The notes: generated from the letters alone by a model not told the origin. Positions 15,953 to 23,607 are shown, counted from the stretch's first letter. The stretch: 37,184 nucleotides of DNA from an uncultured Ruminococcus sp. (GCA_946494335.1 CAMMBV010000036.1:1-37184), one strand, 5' to 3'. A program made the numbers and translations.

Positions 15953-17356
15953 CTAATAAACGATTACCGGAAAACCATACGCTACCACATTATAGATCTG
16001 CTCCATGGCTTCCAGCGGCGTATTGACACACCCATGAGAACCGTTTGTGATATAGATATCTCCGCCAAAGGCTGTCCTGGACGAAAGATCATGGAGCCCC
16101 ACTGTGAAATCCTCACTGTAGGGAACCCAGTATGTTACCTCCTCCACATAGGAAGGCTCCCCGTTCTCATCCGGTTTTCCCTTCATAGTGTAGGGTGAAT
16201 TTCTTGATTTTACTTTCCATACGCCGCCTTTTGGAGTCTCCGTACCGTTATTGACGCATCCTGTCACCACCGGCGTCTCCACCAGCAGTTCACCGTCCAC
16301 GTAGCACCATACTGTCTGCTGATCGATGGATATCTCGATGTAAGAATTCCCGATATCATTTTCTTCTCTGCTTTTGGCCGAGCTGGAGTAAGTCACCTCA
16401 AAGGTTCCCTGCTGATGCTCCGCAATGGCCTGCAGCAGGTTGGCGGATGTGGTTTCCACATCCATCACCCAGCCGTAATCGCCTTTTTCCAGGGTCACGG
16501 TATCGCCCCCCGTTGTGGTAAAGGTATGGTTCCCCACCGTATTATATTTATCAGCCAGCTGCTGTACATATTCCGTTACTTTGGCGGAATCAATCACATC
16601 ATTTCCCGCCTCATCCTGGATAATCCACTGAATCAGCAGTGTTTTGTCCAGCGTCTCCGTACGGCCGCTTCCAAAATCCATGGTAAGACTGGCGGAAATC
16701 ATCTGATTAAGGTTCTGCATTCTATCCTGCAGCCCTTTGTCATCCCTGGTAACGGCAGGACTCTCATAACAGCCTGTTTTATCCAGATCCAGTTTTGTTT
16801 TATCGGATACAATCGCTTTTTTTACCGCCTGAATTACCTTCTCCCGGTTAAGCTGCGTCCCTGCTTCCTCCGGAACAATGATAAAGGCTCCCTCCTGTGT
16901 GGTGATGGACGCATCCTGGGGCGCCGTCATATTTTCCTTTTGCATCATGGCCAGACCGTCCACCGCCTGGGCGATACCCTCGTCGGATATCTCCATGGAA
17001 AGGGGCTGCTCGTATGTATGATCCCGGAATGCTTCCACACACCAGAACCAGGAATTTTGTTTTTCCAGCAGCTGTTCCACAGCTTTATCGTCTTTATAAG
17101 ACAGCTTCAGCTGTTCCGCCGTCAGCGTTTCGCTGGCATCCCCTCTTCCGGTTAAAGTAAGACTGTAGGCTTCCACCTGCTTTTTCAGCTTCTCCTTCAC
17201 TTCCTCAGCCGTCAGCTGGGAACAGTCCATTCCGTTAATCACCGAATTGGAGTAAAAATGTTTTTCAAAATACATGGCCATTCCCACATAGGTTCCTGCG
17301 AGAAGCAAAATAAAAACAATCAGAATAATCAGCAGTATCTTTTTTCTTTTCGTCAT
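15953..17356 (-). CDS. L,D-transpeptidase (YkuD) with N-terminal peptidoglycan-binding domains
   Basis: This membrane-anchored enzyme makes 3-3 peptidoglycan cross-links or attaches proteins to the wall. One membrane segment lies at about residues 7-27, after MTKRKK. A long extracytoplasmic region related to the PG_binding_4 type found beside YkuD domains follows. The C-terminal 130 residues are YkuD, with the His in VGLHDLSSRTAFGG and the catalytic Cys in GSHGCVNTP. The family motif is SHGCVRM; Asn replaces Arg here. I start it at the ATG at 17356 (467 residues), since AGGGGAG precedes it and the 17 codons upstream have no ribosome site. It follows the HPF gene across a terminator. Confidence 0.92.
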   Translation of the reverse strand: MTKRKKILLIILIVFILLLAGTYVGMAMYFEKHFYSNSVINGMDCSQLTAEEVKEKLKKQVEAYSLTLTGRGDASETLTAEQLKLSYKDDKAVEQLLEKQNSWFWCVEAFRDHTYEQPLSMEISDEGIAQAVDGLAMMQKENMTAPQDASITTQEGAFIIVPEEAGTQLNREKVIQAVKKAIVSDKTKLDLDKTGCYESPAVTRDDKGLQDRMQNLNQMISASLTMDFGSGRTETLDKTLLIQWIIQDEAGNDVIDSAKVTEYVQQLADKYNTVGNHTFTTTGGDTVTLEKGDYGWVMDVETTSANLLQAIAEHQQGTFEVTYSSSAKSREENDIGNSYIEISIDQQTVWCYVDGELLVETPVVTGCVNNGTETPKGGVWKVKSRNSPYTMKGKPDENGEPSYVEEVTYWVPYSEDFTVGLHDLSSRTAFGGDIYITNGSHGCVNTPLEAMEQIYNVVAYGFPVIVY

Positions 17357-17390
17357 TGTTTTCTCCCCTTTTATCCACACCAAATCCACA

Positions 17391-17434
17391 AAAAGAGGGA
17401 CTGCCACACCACTTTCTCTGCGTGACAGCCCCCC
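17391..17434 (-). terminator. Intrinsic terminator after hpf
   Basis: On the minus strand GGGGGCTGTCAC pairs imperfectly with GTGTGGCAGTCCC, and CTCTTTTTG follows. It lies 44 bases past the hpf stop and 35 bases before the L,D-transpeptidase start, so that gene probably has its own promoter or depends on read-through. Confidence 0.65.
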
Positions 17435-17477
17435 TTGTATTCATTCCCCATCATTAATATCGCTTCCGAAACTCCAT

Positions 17478-18005
17478 TTAAAATTCCGGTTCGATTAATC
17501 CGTAAGTATTTCCTTTCCTCTTGTAAACCACATTGACTTCCTCGGTTTCCGCATTGCAGAACACGAAAAAGTTATGTCCCAGAAGCTCCATCTGTACACA
17601 GGCATCTTCCGGATACATGGGTTTGATTCCAAATTTCTTCGTCCGGATAATTTTTACTTCTTCATCTTCCGGAGCTTCTTTCTCTATAAATGTTTTCTGA
17701 AGGTTTCCGCCGTCCTGATGCTTATCCACGATTTTGTTTTTGTATTTTCTCAACTGCCGTTCAATGACTTCCTCTACCAGATCGATGGACACATACATAT
17801 CGTTGCTCACCTGTTCTGAGCGGATAATATTTCCTTTTACCGGGATCGTTACCTCGATTTTCTGACGTTCTTTTTCCACACTCAGCGTTACAATAATGTC
17901 TGTTTCCGGTGTAAAGTACCGTTCCAGTTTGCCCAGCTTGTCCTGAATCGCTGCCCTTAACCCATCCGTAATCTCGATATTTTTTCCACTGATAATAAAT
18001 TTCAT
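17478..18005 (-). CDS. hpf: Long-form ribosome hibernation promoting factor
   Basis: HPF pairs 70S ribosomes into inactive 100S dimers in stationary phase. The N-terminal S30AE domain (MKFIISGKNIEITDGLRAAIQDKLGKLERYF, then SVEKERQKIEVTIPVKG) occupies about residues 1-100. The C-terminal dimerisation domain (IIRTKKFGIKPMYPEDACVQMELLGHNFFVFCN) occupies about 120-175. The length of 175 residues is that of the long form typical of Firmicutes. I start at the ATG at 18005, preceded by AAGGGAGTGG; the frame is open 31 codons further, through the promoter region. A TTGCGA/TATAAT promoter lies 61 bases upstream. Confidence 0.96.
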   Translation of the reverse strand: MKFIISGKNIEITDGLRAAIQDKLGKLERYFTPETDIIVTLSVEKERQKIEVTIPVKGNIIRSEQVSNDMYVSIDLVEEVIERQLRKYKNKIVDKHQDGGNLQKTFIEKEAPEDEEVKIIRTKKFGIKPMYPEDACVQMELLGHNFFVFCNAETEEVNVVYKRKGNTYGLIEPEF

Positions 18006-18065
18006 GATGTCCACTCCCTTTTGCTTCAATTTTACAGTCTGCCCTCGCAGATTGTAATTATCTTT

Positions 18066-18094
18066 ATTATAATACGTAACCGGAGGATTCGCAA
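18066..18094 (-). promoter_or_regulatory. Promoter of hpf
   Basis: TTGCGA (18089-18094) and a perfect TATAAT (18066-18071) have an ideal 17-base spacing and lie 61 bases before the hpf start codon. This supports the downstream choice of start. Confidence 0.65.
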
Positions 18095-18128
18095 TCATAT
18101 TTCACGATCTTTACCCATTCCAAAATTT

Positions 18129-18168
18129 CAGGGGCGGATATGGCTCATGCGAACCATACCTGCCCCTG
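18129..18168 (-). terminator. Stem-loop terminator after the IolG-like gene
   Basis: CAGGGGC pairs with GCCCCTG, and the stem continues with GG/CC and TATGG/CCATA around a ten-base loop, 14 pairs in all. It begins 17 bases past the stop codon at 18185. The following AAATTTTGG is a weak U-tract, so it may be an imperfect terminator. Confidence 0.6.
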
Positions 18169-18184
18169 CCTGTACAGAGTGATT

Positions 18185-19195
18185 TTATTTGTAGAAATCC
18201 GGTGTTCCTCCAGTAACAACTTTTTCAGGTTTTCCTGACGTCTGTGATTTTACCAGTGCATCCGCAGTAATGGAAGCCACGTAACCGTCCCAGGCGGAAG
18301 ATCCTCCGGTTTCCCCTTTGAGCGCATGATCAACCCAGTCCTGAATCTCCACGTCATAAGAATCAATAAACCGCAGAATCCAGTTATCTTCGATTTTAGT
18401 GGAAACCTGATTGGCGTAGCGCACGGTTGGGAAAGACGGGCATGGAAGATTAATCACACCATTCTCGCACACTACTTCACAGTTGATATCATAACCGAAA
18501 CCGCAGTTTACGTTGACCTCAAGCACGTTGACAATGCCGCTCTTTGTCTTCATAACCATAATCTGCGGATCTTTGAGACCCTCGTGGGCTTTGGAAGAAG
18601 AACGGGGCATAATGCACTGCACCTCATCCCATTCATCGTTTACCAGCCAGGGCAGCACGTCAATCTCATGAATTGCCGTGTCAGTAACTGCCATCGCGGT
18701 AGTGTAATCCGCTGCAACGCCGTCCGCACGATGAGTACACTTAATCACCATGGGCGCTCCGAATTTACCGGATTCAATCAGTTCTTTTACCTGTTTATAG
18801 CCGCGGTCATACCGACGCATAAAACCAACCTGCACCAGATGTTTTCCTGATGCCATTTCCGCGTCCACAACCGCCTTGCAGTCCGCCGCAGTGTTGGCCA
18901 GCGGTTTTTCCGTAAATACAGGTTTGCCGGCCTTTATGGCCGCGATAACCGGATCTTTATGAAATGCTCCCGGCGTAGTCACAACAACAGCATTCACATC
19001 AGGATCATTGATCGCTTCCTGAAAATCTGTGTAAACTTTGACACCCTCTCCTGCAATTTCCGCTCCCTTTTTCGCGCCTTCCTCAAAAACATCGCAGACA
19101 GCGGCAACACGTGCACCGCGGATACGATTCTGAATACGTTCAATATGTTCACGGCCGATCATGCCGCAGCCAATGACAGCAATCTGTAAAGTCAT
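18185..19195 (-). CDS. iolG: Gfo/Idh/MocA-family oxidoreductase, probable inositol 2-dehydrogenase
   Basis: The product is an NAD-dependent sugar or cyclitol dehydrogenase. The Rossmann loop VIGCGMIGREHIERI is at residues 7-21, the catalytic EKP motif is in KPVFTEKPLA, and TDTAIHEIDVLPWLVND carries the conserved Asp/His of inositol dehydrogenases. The length of 336 residues matches IolG. I start at the ATG at 19195 (AAAGGAG eight bases upstream), not 13 codons earlier. An IolH-like isomerase and an AraC regulator are the neighbours, which favours cyclitol or related sugar catabolism. The rest of the iol pathway (iolB, C, D, E, J) is not in the window, and the substrate is inferred. Confidence 0.8.
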   Translation of the reverse strand: MTLQIAVIGCGMIGREHIERIQNRIRGARVAAVCDVFEEGAKKGAEIAGEGVKVYTDFQEAINDPDVNAVVVTTPGAFHKDPVIAAIKAGKPVFTEKPLANTAADCKAVVDAEMASGKHLVQVGFMRRYDRGYKQVKELIESGKFGAPMVIKCTHRADGVAADYTTAMAVTDTAIHEIDVLPWLVNDEWDEVQCIMPRSSSKAHEGLKDPQIMVMKTKSGIVNVLEVNVNCGFGYDINCEVVCENGVINLPCPSFPTVRYANQVSTKIEDNWILRFIDSYDVEIQDWVDHALKGETGGSSAWDGYVASITADALVKSQTSGKPEKVVTGGTPDFYK

Positions 19196-19217
19196 GGAAT
19201 ATTCTCCTTTCAATCCG

Positions 19218-19237
19218 ATTGTGTTTTTACACACAAT
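19218..19237 (-). promoter_or_regulatory. Hairpin directly upstream of the iolG ribosome site
   Basis: ATTGTGT (19218-19224) pairs with ACACAAT (19231-19237) around a six-base loop, ending about seven bases before the AAAGGAG of iolG. It could be an operator or a leader hairpin; nothing distinguishes the two. Confidence 0.35.
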
Positions 19238-19244
19238 TTACCAT

Positions 19245-19274
19245 ATGTATATATTTTTTCAGTTATATATACAT
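19245..19274. promoter_or_regulatory. Perfect 10-base inverted repeat upstream of iolG
   Basis: Arms ATGTATATAT (19245-19254) and ATATATACAT (19265-19274) flank a ten-base spacer. A poor TTGCTA/ATATAA promoter can be drawn overlapping it, so the repeat probably lies at the core promoter. Its AT-richness lowers the significance. Confidence 0.4.
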
Positions 19275-19306
19275 TAAATTATTAATAGCAACATTATTTC
19301 GTTTGC

Positions 19307-19318
19307 GTTCACGTGAAC
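19307..19318. promoter_or_regulatory. Palindromic operator-like site GTTCACGTGAAC upstream of iolG
   Basis: A perfect 12-base palindrome with a central CG, which is the general look of LacI-family operators. It is about 110 bases upstream of the iolG start and roughly 25 bases upstream of the possible -35. AraC proteins usually bind direct repeats, so it may serve a regulator encoded elsewhere. Confidence 0.45.
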
Positions 19319-19454
19319 ATCTTATAATTTGATTATACCATCGCCCATACAGATTTCAAGCAAAATATGGGAAATCCAGTGTTTTCATCATTATTGCCAA
19401 GATTCTCCCAGTGTTTTAATGAAATTCTACCAAAATGGTAAAAAAGGTAAAATT

Positions 19455-20324
19455 TTATACTGGATATTTTCGGAACCGCCCCGGTGTGACTCCGGCATGC
19501 TTCTGGAAACTGTGAATGAAATTTTCCTCGCTGTTATAGCCGCTGGCATAGGCAATTTCACTCACACTTTTTCTGGTAGAGGTCAGAAGATGCTTGGCAC
19601 GGTCAATACGACGCATCAAAATATATTCATAAGGGGAATATCCCATGCGCGACTTGAACTCCCTTGAAAAATGGGACGAACTCAATCCAACTGCTGAAGC
19701 GACCTCCTGAACCGATATCGGTTCAGACAGATGCTGCCGTATATAATGAACAGCCTGGACGACAAGATCACCATCATCCTGGGTGACGTCCCGCTCATCC
19801 AGCAGCAGCAGACAGAGAAGCCGGTGGATAAGCTGGGAGCAGGAAGCTTCACTTAAGGTTCCGCCTGATTTGCAGCTGTTCAGCAGCTGCCCCATCAGAC
19901 GTGCGATTTCTTTTGCCGACAGCGGTGCAAACACGTGTCTTCCGCTCCGCGTCTGAAGGATCCGTCTGTAAAAATCCCGCGTATTCGATCCGTTGAACAA
20001 AAGCCAGGTAAACTCCAGCCCGTCCATTCCCTGGTATCGATAAGGTTCATGACAGTCGAATATCACAGTCTGACCGGCAGCCGCCAGGGTGGATACACCG
20101 CCGATCTCAATCTCCATCGCCCCCTCCTGAATCAGAAACAGCATGATGTTCTGGTTGTGATCCCCTTGAAGCGCTATCTCGGATTGATGGCTGAAGGCAT
20201 ACTGACTGCTGCAGAGATAGTGTCCGCAGCGTGTCAGATAATAAAACAGCTCCCGGGCCAGCGAAGATGGCGTAAAAAAATATCGTTCTGAGGCCTGAGA
20301 CACCCCTTTTTCCGTAATCAGCAT
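19455..20324 (-). CDS. AraC-family transcriptional regulator with cupin sensor domain
   Basis: The N-terminal part (about residues 1-180) looks like an AraC cupin ligand-binding domain. The C-terminal hundred residues form the two helix-turn-helix motifs: VQEVASAVGLSSSHFSREFKSRMGYSPYEYI and VSEIAYASGYNSEENFIHSFQKHAGVTPGRFRKY. I start it at the ATG at 20324 (289 residues), eleven bases after AGGAG; the frame runs 18 codons further without a better site. It is divergent from the IolH-like gene and lies upstream of the IolG-like gene, so it is the obvious local regulator of both. The inducer is probably the sugar or cyclitol they act on. Confidence 0.88.
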   Translation of the reverse strand: MLITEKGVSQASERYFFTPSSLARELFYYLTRCGHYLCSSQYAFSHQSEIALQGDHNQNIMLFLIQEGAMEIEIGGVSTLAAAGQTVIFDCHEPYRYQGMDGLEFTWLLFNGSNTRDFYRRILQTRSGRHVFAPLSAKEIARLMGQLLNSCKSGGTLSEASCSQLIHRLLCLLLLDERDVTQDDGDLVVQAVHYIRQHLSEPISVQEVASAVGLSSSHFSREFKSRMGYSPYEYILMRRIDRAKHLLTSTRKSVSEIAYASGYNSEENFIHSFQKHAGVTPGRFRKYPV

Positions 20325-20349
20325 AAACGCTTTCGCTCCTTTTTCTTTT

Positions 20350-20378
20350 ATAGTAGCAAACTTACAGAAAAGCCGCAA
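20350..20378 (-). promoter_or_regulatory. Probable promoter of the AraC-type regulator gene
   Basis: TTGCGG (20373-20378) and TACTAT (20350-20355) with a 17-base spacer. The -35 overlaps the left arm of the inverted repeat at 20377-20403, which fits autoregulation. Confidence 0.5.
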
Positions 20379-20403
20379 CTGCGCTCAGCAGAATTTCGCA
20401 GTT
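20377..20403. promoter_or_regulatory. Inverted repeat between the divergent promoters
   Basis: AACTGCG (20377-20383) and CGCAGTT (20397-20403) are perfect 7-base arms with a 13-base spacer. They sit at the -35 of the AraC-type gene and about 20 bases upstream of the -35 of the IolH-like gene. This is the expected place for a shared regulator site. Confidence 0.45.
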
Positions 20404-20421
20404 TTCAGGCATAATGTATCA

Positions 20422-20450
20422 TTGGCAGATCGGGCATCCTGCGGTATAAT
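20422..20450 (+). promoter_or_regulatory. Promoter of the IolH-like gene
   Basis: TTGGCA (20422-20427) and a perfect TATAAT (20445-20450) with an ideal 17-base spacer, 62 bases upstream of the start codon. Confidence 0.7.
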
Positions 20451-20512
20451 ACAAGTAATCAAAAAAGGCGCCGGCCTTTATGAAATATTCCAGACAGGAG
20501 GTAATAAATCAT

Positions 20513-21427
20513 ATGAAAATTGCATTTGATGTTGACGTGCTGGCCAAACAGATGTCAATCAATGACTATGTCCACCAGGTGGCTGACTGGGGCTATAAGT
20601 ATATCGAACAGTCTCCCCATCCGCGCATCAACCCCTTTTACAAGCATCCTCTGTTCTCCGAGGAATGTCAGGCTGAGTACAAGCAGGCACTCAAAGAAAC
20701 GGGTGTGGAAATTTCTTCCTTTATTGTGGTTTACCGCTGGTCCGGCCCCACAGAGGAACAGCGTCAGCATGCCGTAGCAAACTGGAAGCGCATCATCGAG
20801 ATCGCGGTTGATATGGGTGTTCCGGTTATCAATACGGAATTTTCCGGCGATCCCAATCAGCAGGAAATCTGCAACGGAATGTTTTACAAATCCATGGAAG
20901 AGCTGCTGCCAATCATCGAACGTGAGGGACTTCGCGTTGAGCTGCAGTCTCATCCTTATGATTTCGTGGAACTTAACGATGAAGCCTGTGATATCGTCAA
21001 ATCCTTCCGCTCCAAAAACCTGGGCTATGTGTATTCTGCATCCCACGGCTTTTTCTACGACCAGGGCAAAGGAGACGTGCGTCACATGCTGGAATATGCT
21101 GGCAATGATCTGACCCATGTACTGCTGGCTGATACCTGGAACCAGACCAAGGACTGCCGTTACATTCTCAATCCGCCATGGCTCAACAGCCGCGGCCGCG
21201 CGGACGTTACCATCCATCAGCACACTGCCATGGGTGAAGGTGAAGTCGATTTCGACGGTATCTTTGAAACACTGCGTAAAATGGACTTTGCCAACAAACA
21301 GCTGAAGCCGGACGCACCCAAAGCGGGCGGCGACAACATCATCTGTGTATCCTATTTTGGATTCCCGGAAAAGATGGATCGTCAGGCGCCGGAAGCGCTG
21401 GAACGCATTAAAAAAGAACTTCTGTAA
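20513..21427 (+). CDS. Sugar phosphate isomerase/epimerase, IolH-like TIM barrel
   Basis: The product is a 304-residue xylose-isomerase-like barrel of the AP-endonuclease-2 superfamily. The N-terminus MKIAFDVDV and the YIEQSPHPRINPFYKHP block resemble IolH-type proteins of inositol clusters as I recall them. Likely metal ligands are Glu143 (VELQSHP), His178 (SASHGF), the HVLLAD region near 202-207 and a Glu in GEGEVDF near 243. It starts at the ATG at 20513 with AGGAGGTAATAAATCAT upstream; an ATG 11 codons earlier lacks a ribosome site. It is divergent from the AraC gene. It probably isomerises or epimerises an inositol- or keto-sugar-derived intermediate; the exact reaction is not known to me. 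Confidence 0.75.
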   Translation: MKIAFDVDVLAKQMSINDYVHQVADWGYKYIEQSPHPRINPFYKHPLFSEECQAEYKQALKETGVEISSFIVVYRWSGPTEEQRQHAVANWKRIIEIAVDMGVPVINTEFSGDPNQQEICNGMFYKSMEELLPIIEREGLRVELQSHPYDFVELNDEACDIVKSFRSKNLGYVYSASHGFFYDQGKGDVRHMLEYAGNDLTHVLLADTWNQTKDCRYILNPPWLNSRGRADVTIHQHTAMGEGEVDFDGIFETLRKMDFANKQLKPDAPKAGGDNIICVSYFGFPEKMDRQAPEALERIKKELL

Positions 21428-21443
21428 TCCATTTACAGTCAGA

Positions 21444-21490
21444 CGGGGCGCTGTCCAAAAAAGAACAGCGCCCCGCTTTGTTTTTCTTTT
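21444..21490 (+). terminator. Intrinsic terminator after the IolH-like gene
   Basis: An 11-bp GC-rich stem (21444-21454 with 21465-21475, GGGGCGCTGT/ACAGCGCCCC) is followed by CTTTGTTTTTCTTTT. It begins 16 bases after the stop codon and ends the plus-strand transcript before the convergent hisA. Confidence 0.9.
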
Positions 21491-21515
21491 ATATTTACAT
21501 TTGTCCACACTTACG

Positions 21516-22295
21516 TCAGAAACCAGTGCATATCTTCAGAATTTTCTCATATTCCAGATTTCCTCCGAACAGATCCAGGGCGCTCCCCACCGTAACGTCA
21601 ACCCTGCCTTTTCCTTCCTCCCGCAGTCGGTACAAGTCCTCATAGGAACCCACACCCCCTGCATAAGTGATGGGATTTTTCTCATGCTCCTGCAGAATAT
21701 GAATCAGCTCCACATCCACACCGGAAGCTTTTCCCTCCACATCCACCGCATGAACAAGAAACTCATCACATAAATCCGACAGCTCCTGCAGCAACTTTGA
21801 CGTTACTTCCACGTCCGTAAACTTCTGCCAGCGGTCCGTCACAATAAAATACCGTCCCTCTCTTTTTCGGCAGCTCAAGTCCAGCACCAGCCGGTCTTTC
21901 CCCACCGCTTTTACCATCTTATGAAGATTCTCACAGGAAATCCTGCCGTCTTTAAAGACATAAGAGGTCACGATCACATGACTGGCGCCCGCATCCAGAA
22001 ATTCTTCCGCATTCCCCGGATTGATGCCGCCCCCCGCCTGCAGTCCTTGCGGCCAGGCCGCAAGGGCTTTTAATGCCTGTTCCTTCGTTTCCTTATAATA
22101 GGACGAGCCGGATGGATTGAGCAAAATCACATGGCCTCCTTTTATTCCCTGTTCACGGTACAGCCTGGCATAAAAGGCCGCATCCTGCTCTGACACAAAA
22201 TTCTCCGTGGCCTGATCCGCCCTGTCTTTCAGACTGCCGCCCACAATCTGTTTTACTTTTCCATTATGTATATCGATACACGGACGAAAACGCAT
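21516..22295 (-). CDS. hisA: Phosphoribosylformimino-AICAR-P isomerase, eukaryotic-type HisA
   Basis: HisA opens the aminoaldose of ProFAR in the fourth step of histidine synthesis. The start RFRPCIDIHNGKVKQIVGGSL, then NFVSEQDAAFYARLY, VILLNPS, LQAGGGIN, VIVTSYVF, VLDLSCRK and GSALDLFGGNL, follow yeast His6 segment by segment. The family is therefore the eukaryotic HisA type rather than the usual bacterial one. Catalytic Asp8 and Asp139 are in place; 259 residues is normal. The ATG at 22295 has AGGAGGATGCT upstream. It stands alone, with no other his gene in the window, and follows a hairpin at 22323-22354. Confidence 0.9.
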   Translation of the reverse strand: MRFRPCIDIHNGKVKQIVGGSLKDRADQATENFVSEQDAAFYARLYREQGIKGGHVILLNPSGSSYYKETKEQALKALAAWPQGLQAGGGINPGNAEEFLDAGASHVIVTSYVFKDGRISCENLHKMVKAVGKDRLVLDLSCRKREGRYFIVTDRWQKFTDVEVTSKLLQELSDLCDEFLVHAVDVEGKASGVDVELIHILQEHEKNPITYAGGVGSYEDLYRLREEGKGRVDVTVGSALDLFGGNLEYEKILKICTGF

Positions 22296-22322
22296 AGCAT
22301 CCTCCTGTCAATCGCGTAAGAA

Positions 22323-22354
22323 AGCTGCCATCGCCTTTTGGGACAATGGCAGCT
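22323..22354 (-). terminator. Stem-loop between the lipoprotein gene and hisA
   Basis: AGCTGCCAT (22323-22331) pairs with ATGGCAGCT (22346-22354) around a 14-base loop. On the minus strand only TTCTTACG follows, so it is a weak terminator for the lipoprotein gene. It could equally be an attenuator-like element in the hisA leader. Confidence 0.5.
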
Positions 22355-22382
22355 CTTTACATTTTTACTCTTATTTTTACTC

Positions 22383-22760
22383 TTACGGATTTTTATCTGT
22401 ATTTTTTGATGTATTGGCATTGCCGTCGGTATTATCCTGAACATTATCCGCAGCGTCGTCTCTGACGTTGTTTTCTCCATCCTGTCCCAGGTCTTCCACG
22501 CCTTCTCCCAGATCCTCAATGCCTTCTCCGGCATCTTCCACAATATTGTCGCGGTCATCTGCAGTACCAGCGTCATTGGTGCCGTTTGTGGCGTCGTTTA
22601 CCATTCCGTCATTGTCATTTTCATTCAGATTTCCATCATCCGTATTTTCCTGCCCATTGTTGGTATTGTTATCAGTCGCGGCATTATCTGAGCACCCCGC
22701 CATGAAACATACCGCAGCAGCCAGCACAAATCCCAACATCCACTTCTTCATAGCTTTCAT
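22383..22760 (-). CDS. Small Asp/Asn-rich lipoprotein, function unknown
   Basis: This 125-residue precursor has a lipoprotein signal (MKAMKKW, hydrophobic stretch, lipobox MAGC with Cys23). The mature part is almost entirely Asp, Asn, Glu, Gly and Thr, apparently disordered, with an internal repeat EDLGEGVEDLGQ. No known domain is visible. The acidity suggests cation binding or a spacer role at the membrane surface, but that is speculation. The ATG at 22760 follows AAAGGAG by eight bases. It lies 85 bases downstream of dapB and may be cotranscribed with it. Confidence 0.7.
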   Translation of the reverse strand: MKAMKKWMLGFVLAAAVCFMAGCSDNAATDNNTNNGQENTDDGNLNENDNDGMVNDATNGTNDAGTADDRDNIVEDAGEGIEDLGEGVEDLGQDGENNVRDDAADNVQDNTDGNANTSKNTDKNP

Positions 22761-22845
22761 AATATCGTCTCCTTTTCTCTTTTCAGATTTCGATGATATT
22801 AATATACACGTATCTGTTGGAATTTATACAAAAATGTATGAACTT

Positions 22846-23607
22846 TTATGCGCCTTCAATTACGTCGCTCATATCGTAACGGCCCGGGCCTTTTCCTTTT
22901 AAAAATTTTGCAGCCTGCACTGCTCCTTTTCCGAAAATCGCTTTTGAATAGGCCGTGTGCTTAAATTCGATCACCTCGTCAGCGCCCGCAAAGATCACTT
23001 CGTGATCGCCCACAATGGTACCTCCGCGGACTGCGGAAATACCGATTTCAAGAGCATCTCTTTTTTTGCGTTCCTGGCTTCTGTCATATTTATATTCATA
23101 CTTATTGTCAAGGGCTTCATTCAGGCTGTCGGCAAGGGCCAGAGCCGTTCCGCTGGGCGCATCCACTTTCAGTTTGTGATGGCGCTCCACGATTTCCATA
23201 TCAAATCCCGCCGGAGCCAGAACCTGAGCCGCATCCTTAAGAAGCTTCATCAGCAGATTGATACCCATGGACATATTGGCTGATTTCAGCACTGCGGTCT
23301 GTGCGGACGCTTCTTCCACCTTCGCAAGCTGCTCCTTTGACAGCCCCGTCGTACACAGCACGATGGGAATTTTTCTCTTTACACTGAAGTCCAAAATACC
23401 ATCCACTGCTGCCGCTGTGGAAAAGTCGATGATGGCATCCGCCTCCACATCGCATTTTTCCAGATCGGTAAACACAGGATAGCCATTGTCTTTCGTATCC
23501 GCAATATCAATTCCGGCGACGATCTGGGCGTCTTCGTCTTCCTTCACCAGCTGAGAAATAACCTGGCCCATATGACCGTTGCATCCGTGCATAATTATTC
23601 TGACCAT
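22846..23607 (-). CDS. dapB: 4-hydroxy-tetrahydrodipicolinate reductase
   Basis: DapB reduces the DapA product using NAD(P)H in the lysine and diaminopimelate pathway, so it also feeds cell-wall synthesis. The dinucleotide loop is MHGCNGHMGQVI at the N-terminus. The catalytic and substrate block is EIVERHHKLKVDAPSGTA at about residues 138-155, with His143, His144 and Lys147. The length of 253 residues is typical. The ATG at 23607 follows AGGAGGCGAAAATC and lies 12 bases after the dapA stop, so dapA-dapB form an operon under the lysine riboswitch. Confidence 0.97.
   Translation of the reverse strand: MVRIIMHGCNGHMGQVISQLVKEDEDAQIVAGIDIADTKDNGYPVFTDLEKCDVEADAIIDFSTAAAVDGILDFSVKRKIPIVLCTTGLSKEQLAKVEEASAQTAVLKSANMSMGINLLMKLLKDAAQVLAPAGFDMEIVERHHKLKVDAPSGTALALADSLNEALDNKYEYKYDRSQERKKRDALEIGISAVRGGTIVGDHEVIFAGADEVIEFKHTAYSKAIFGKGAVQAAKFLKGKGPGRYDMSDVIEGA

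Noticed and set aside
18006-18098. N-terminal extension of 31 residues on HPF
   Set aside because: The extension covers the hpf promoter and leader; the ATG at 18005 has the ribosome site and matches the family start MKFIISGKN.
20555-21508. Long open minus-strand frame (317 codons) opposite the IolH-like gene
   Set aside because: It is the antisense of a well-supported gene with recognisable motifs, and runs into its terminator; the translation matches no family I know.
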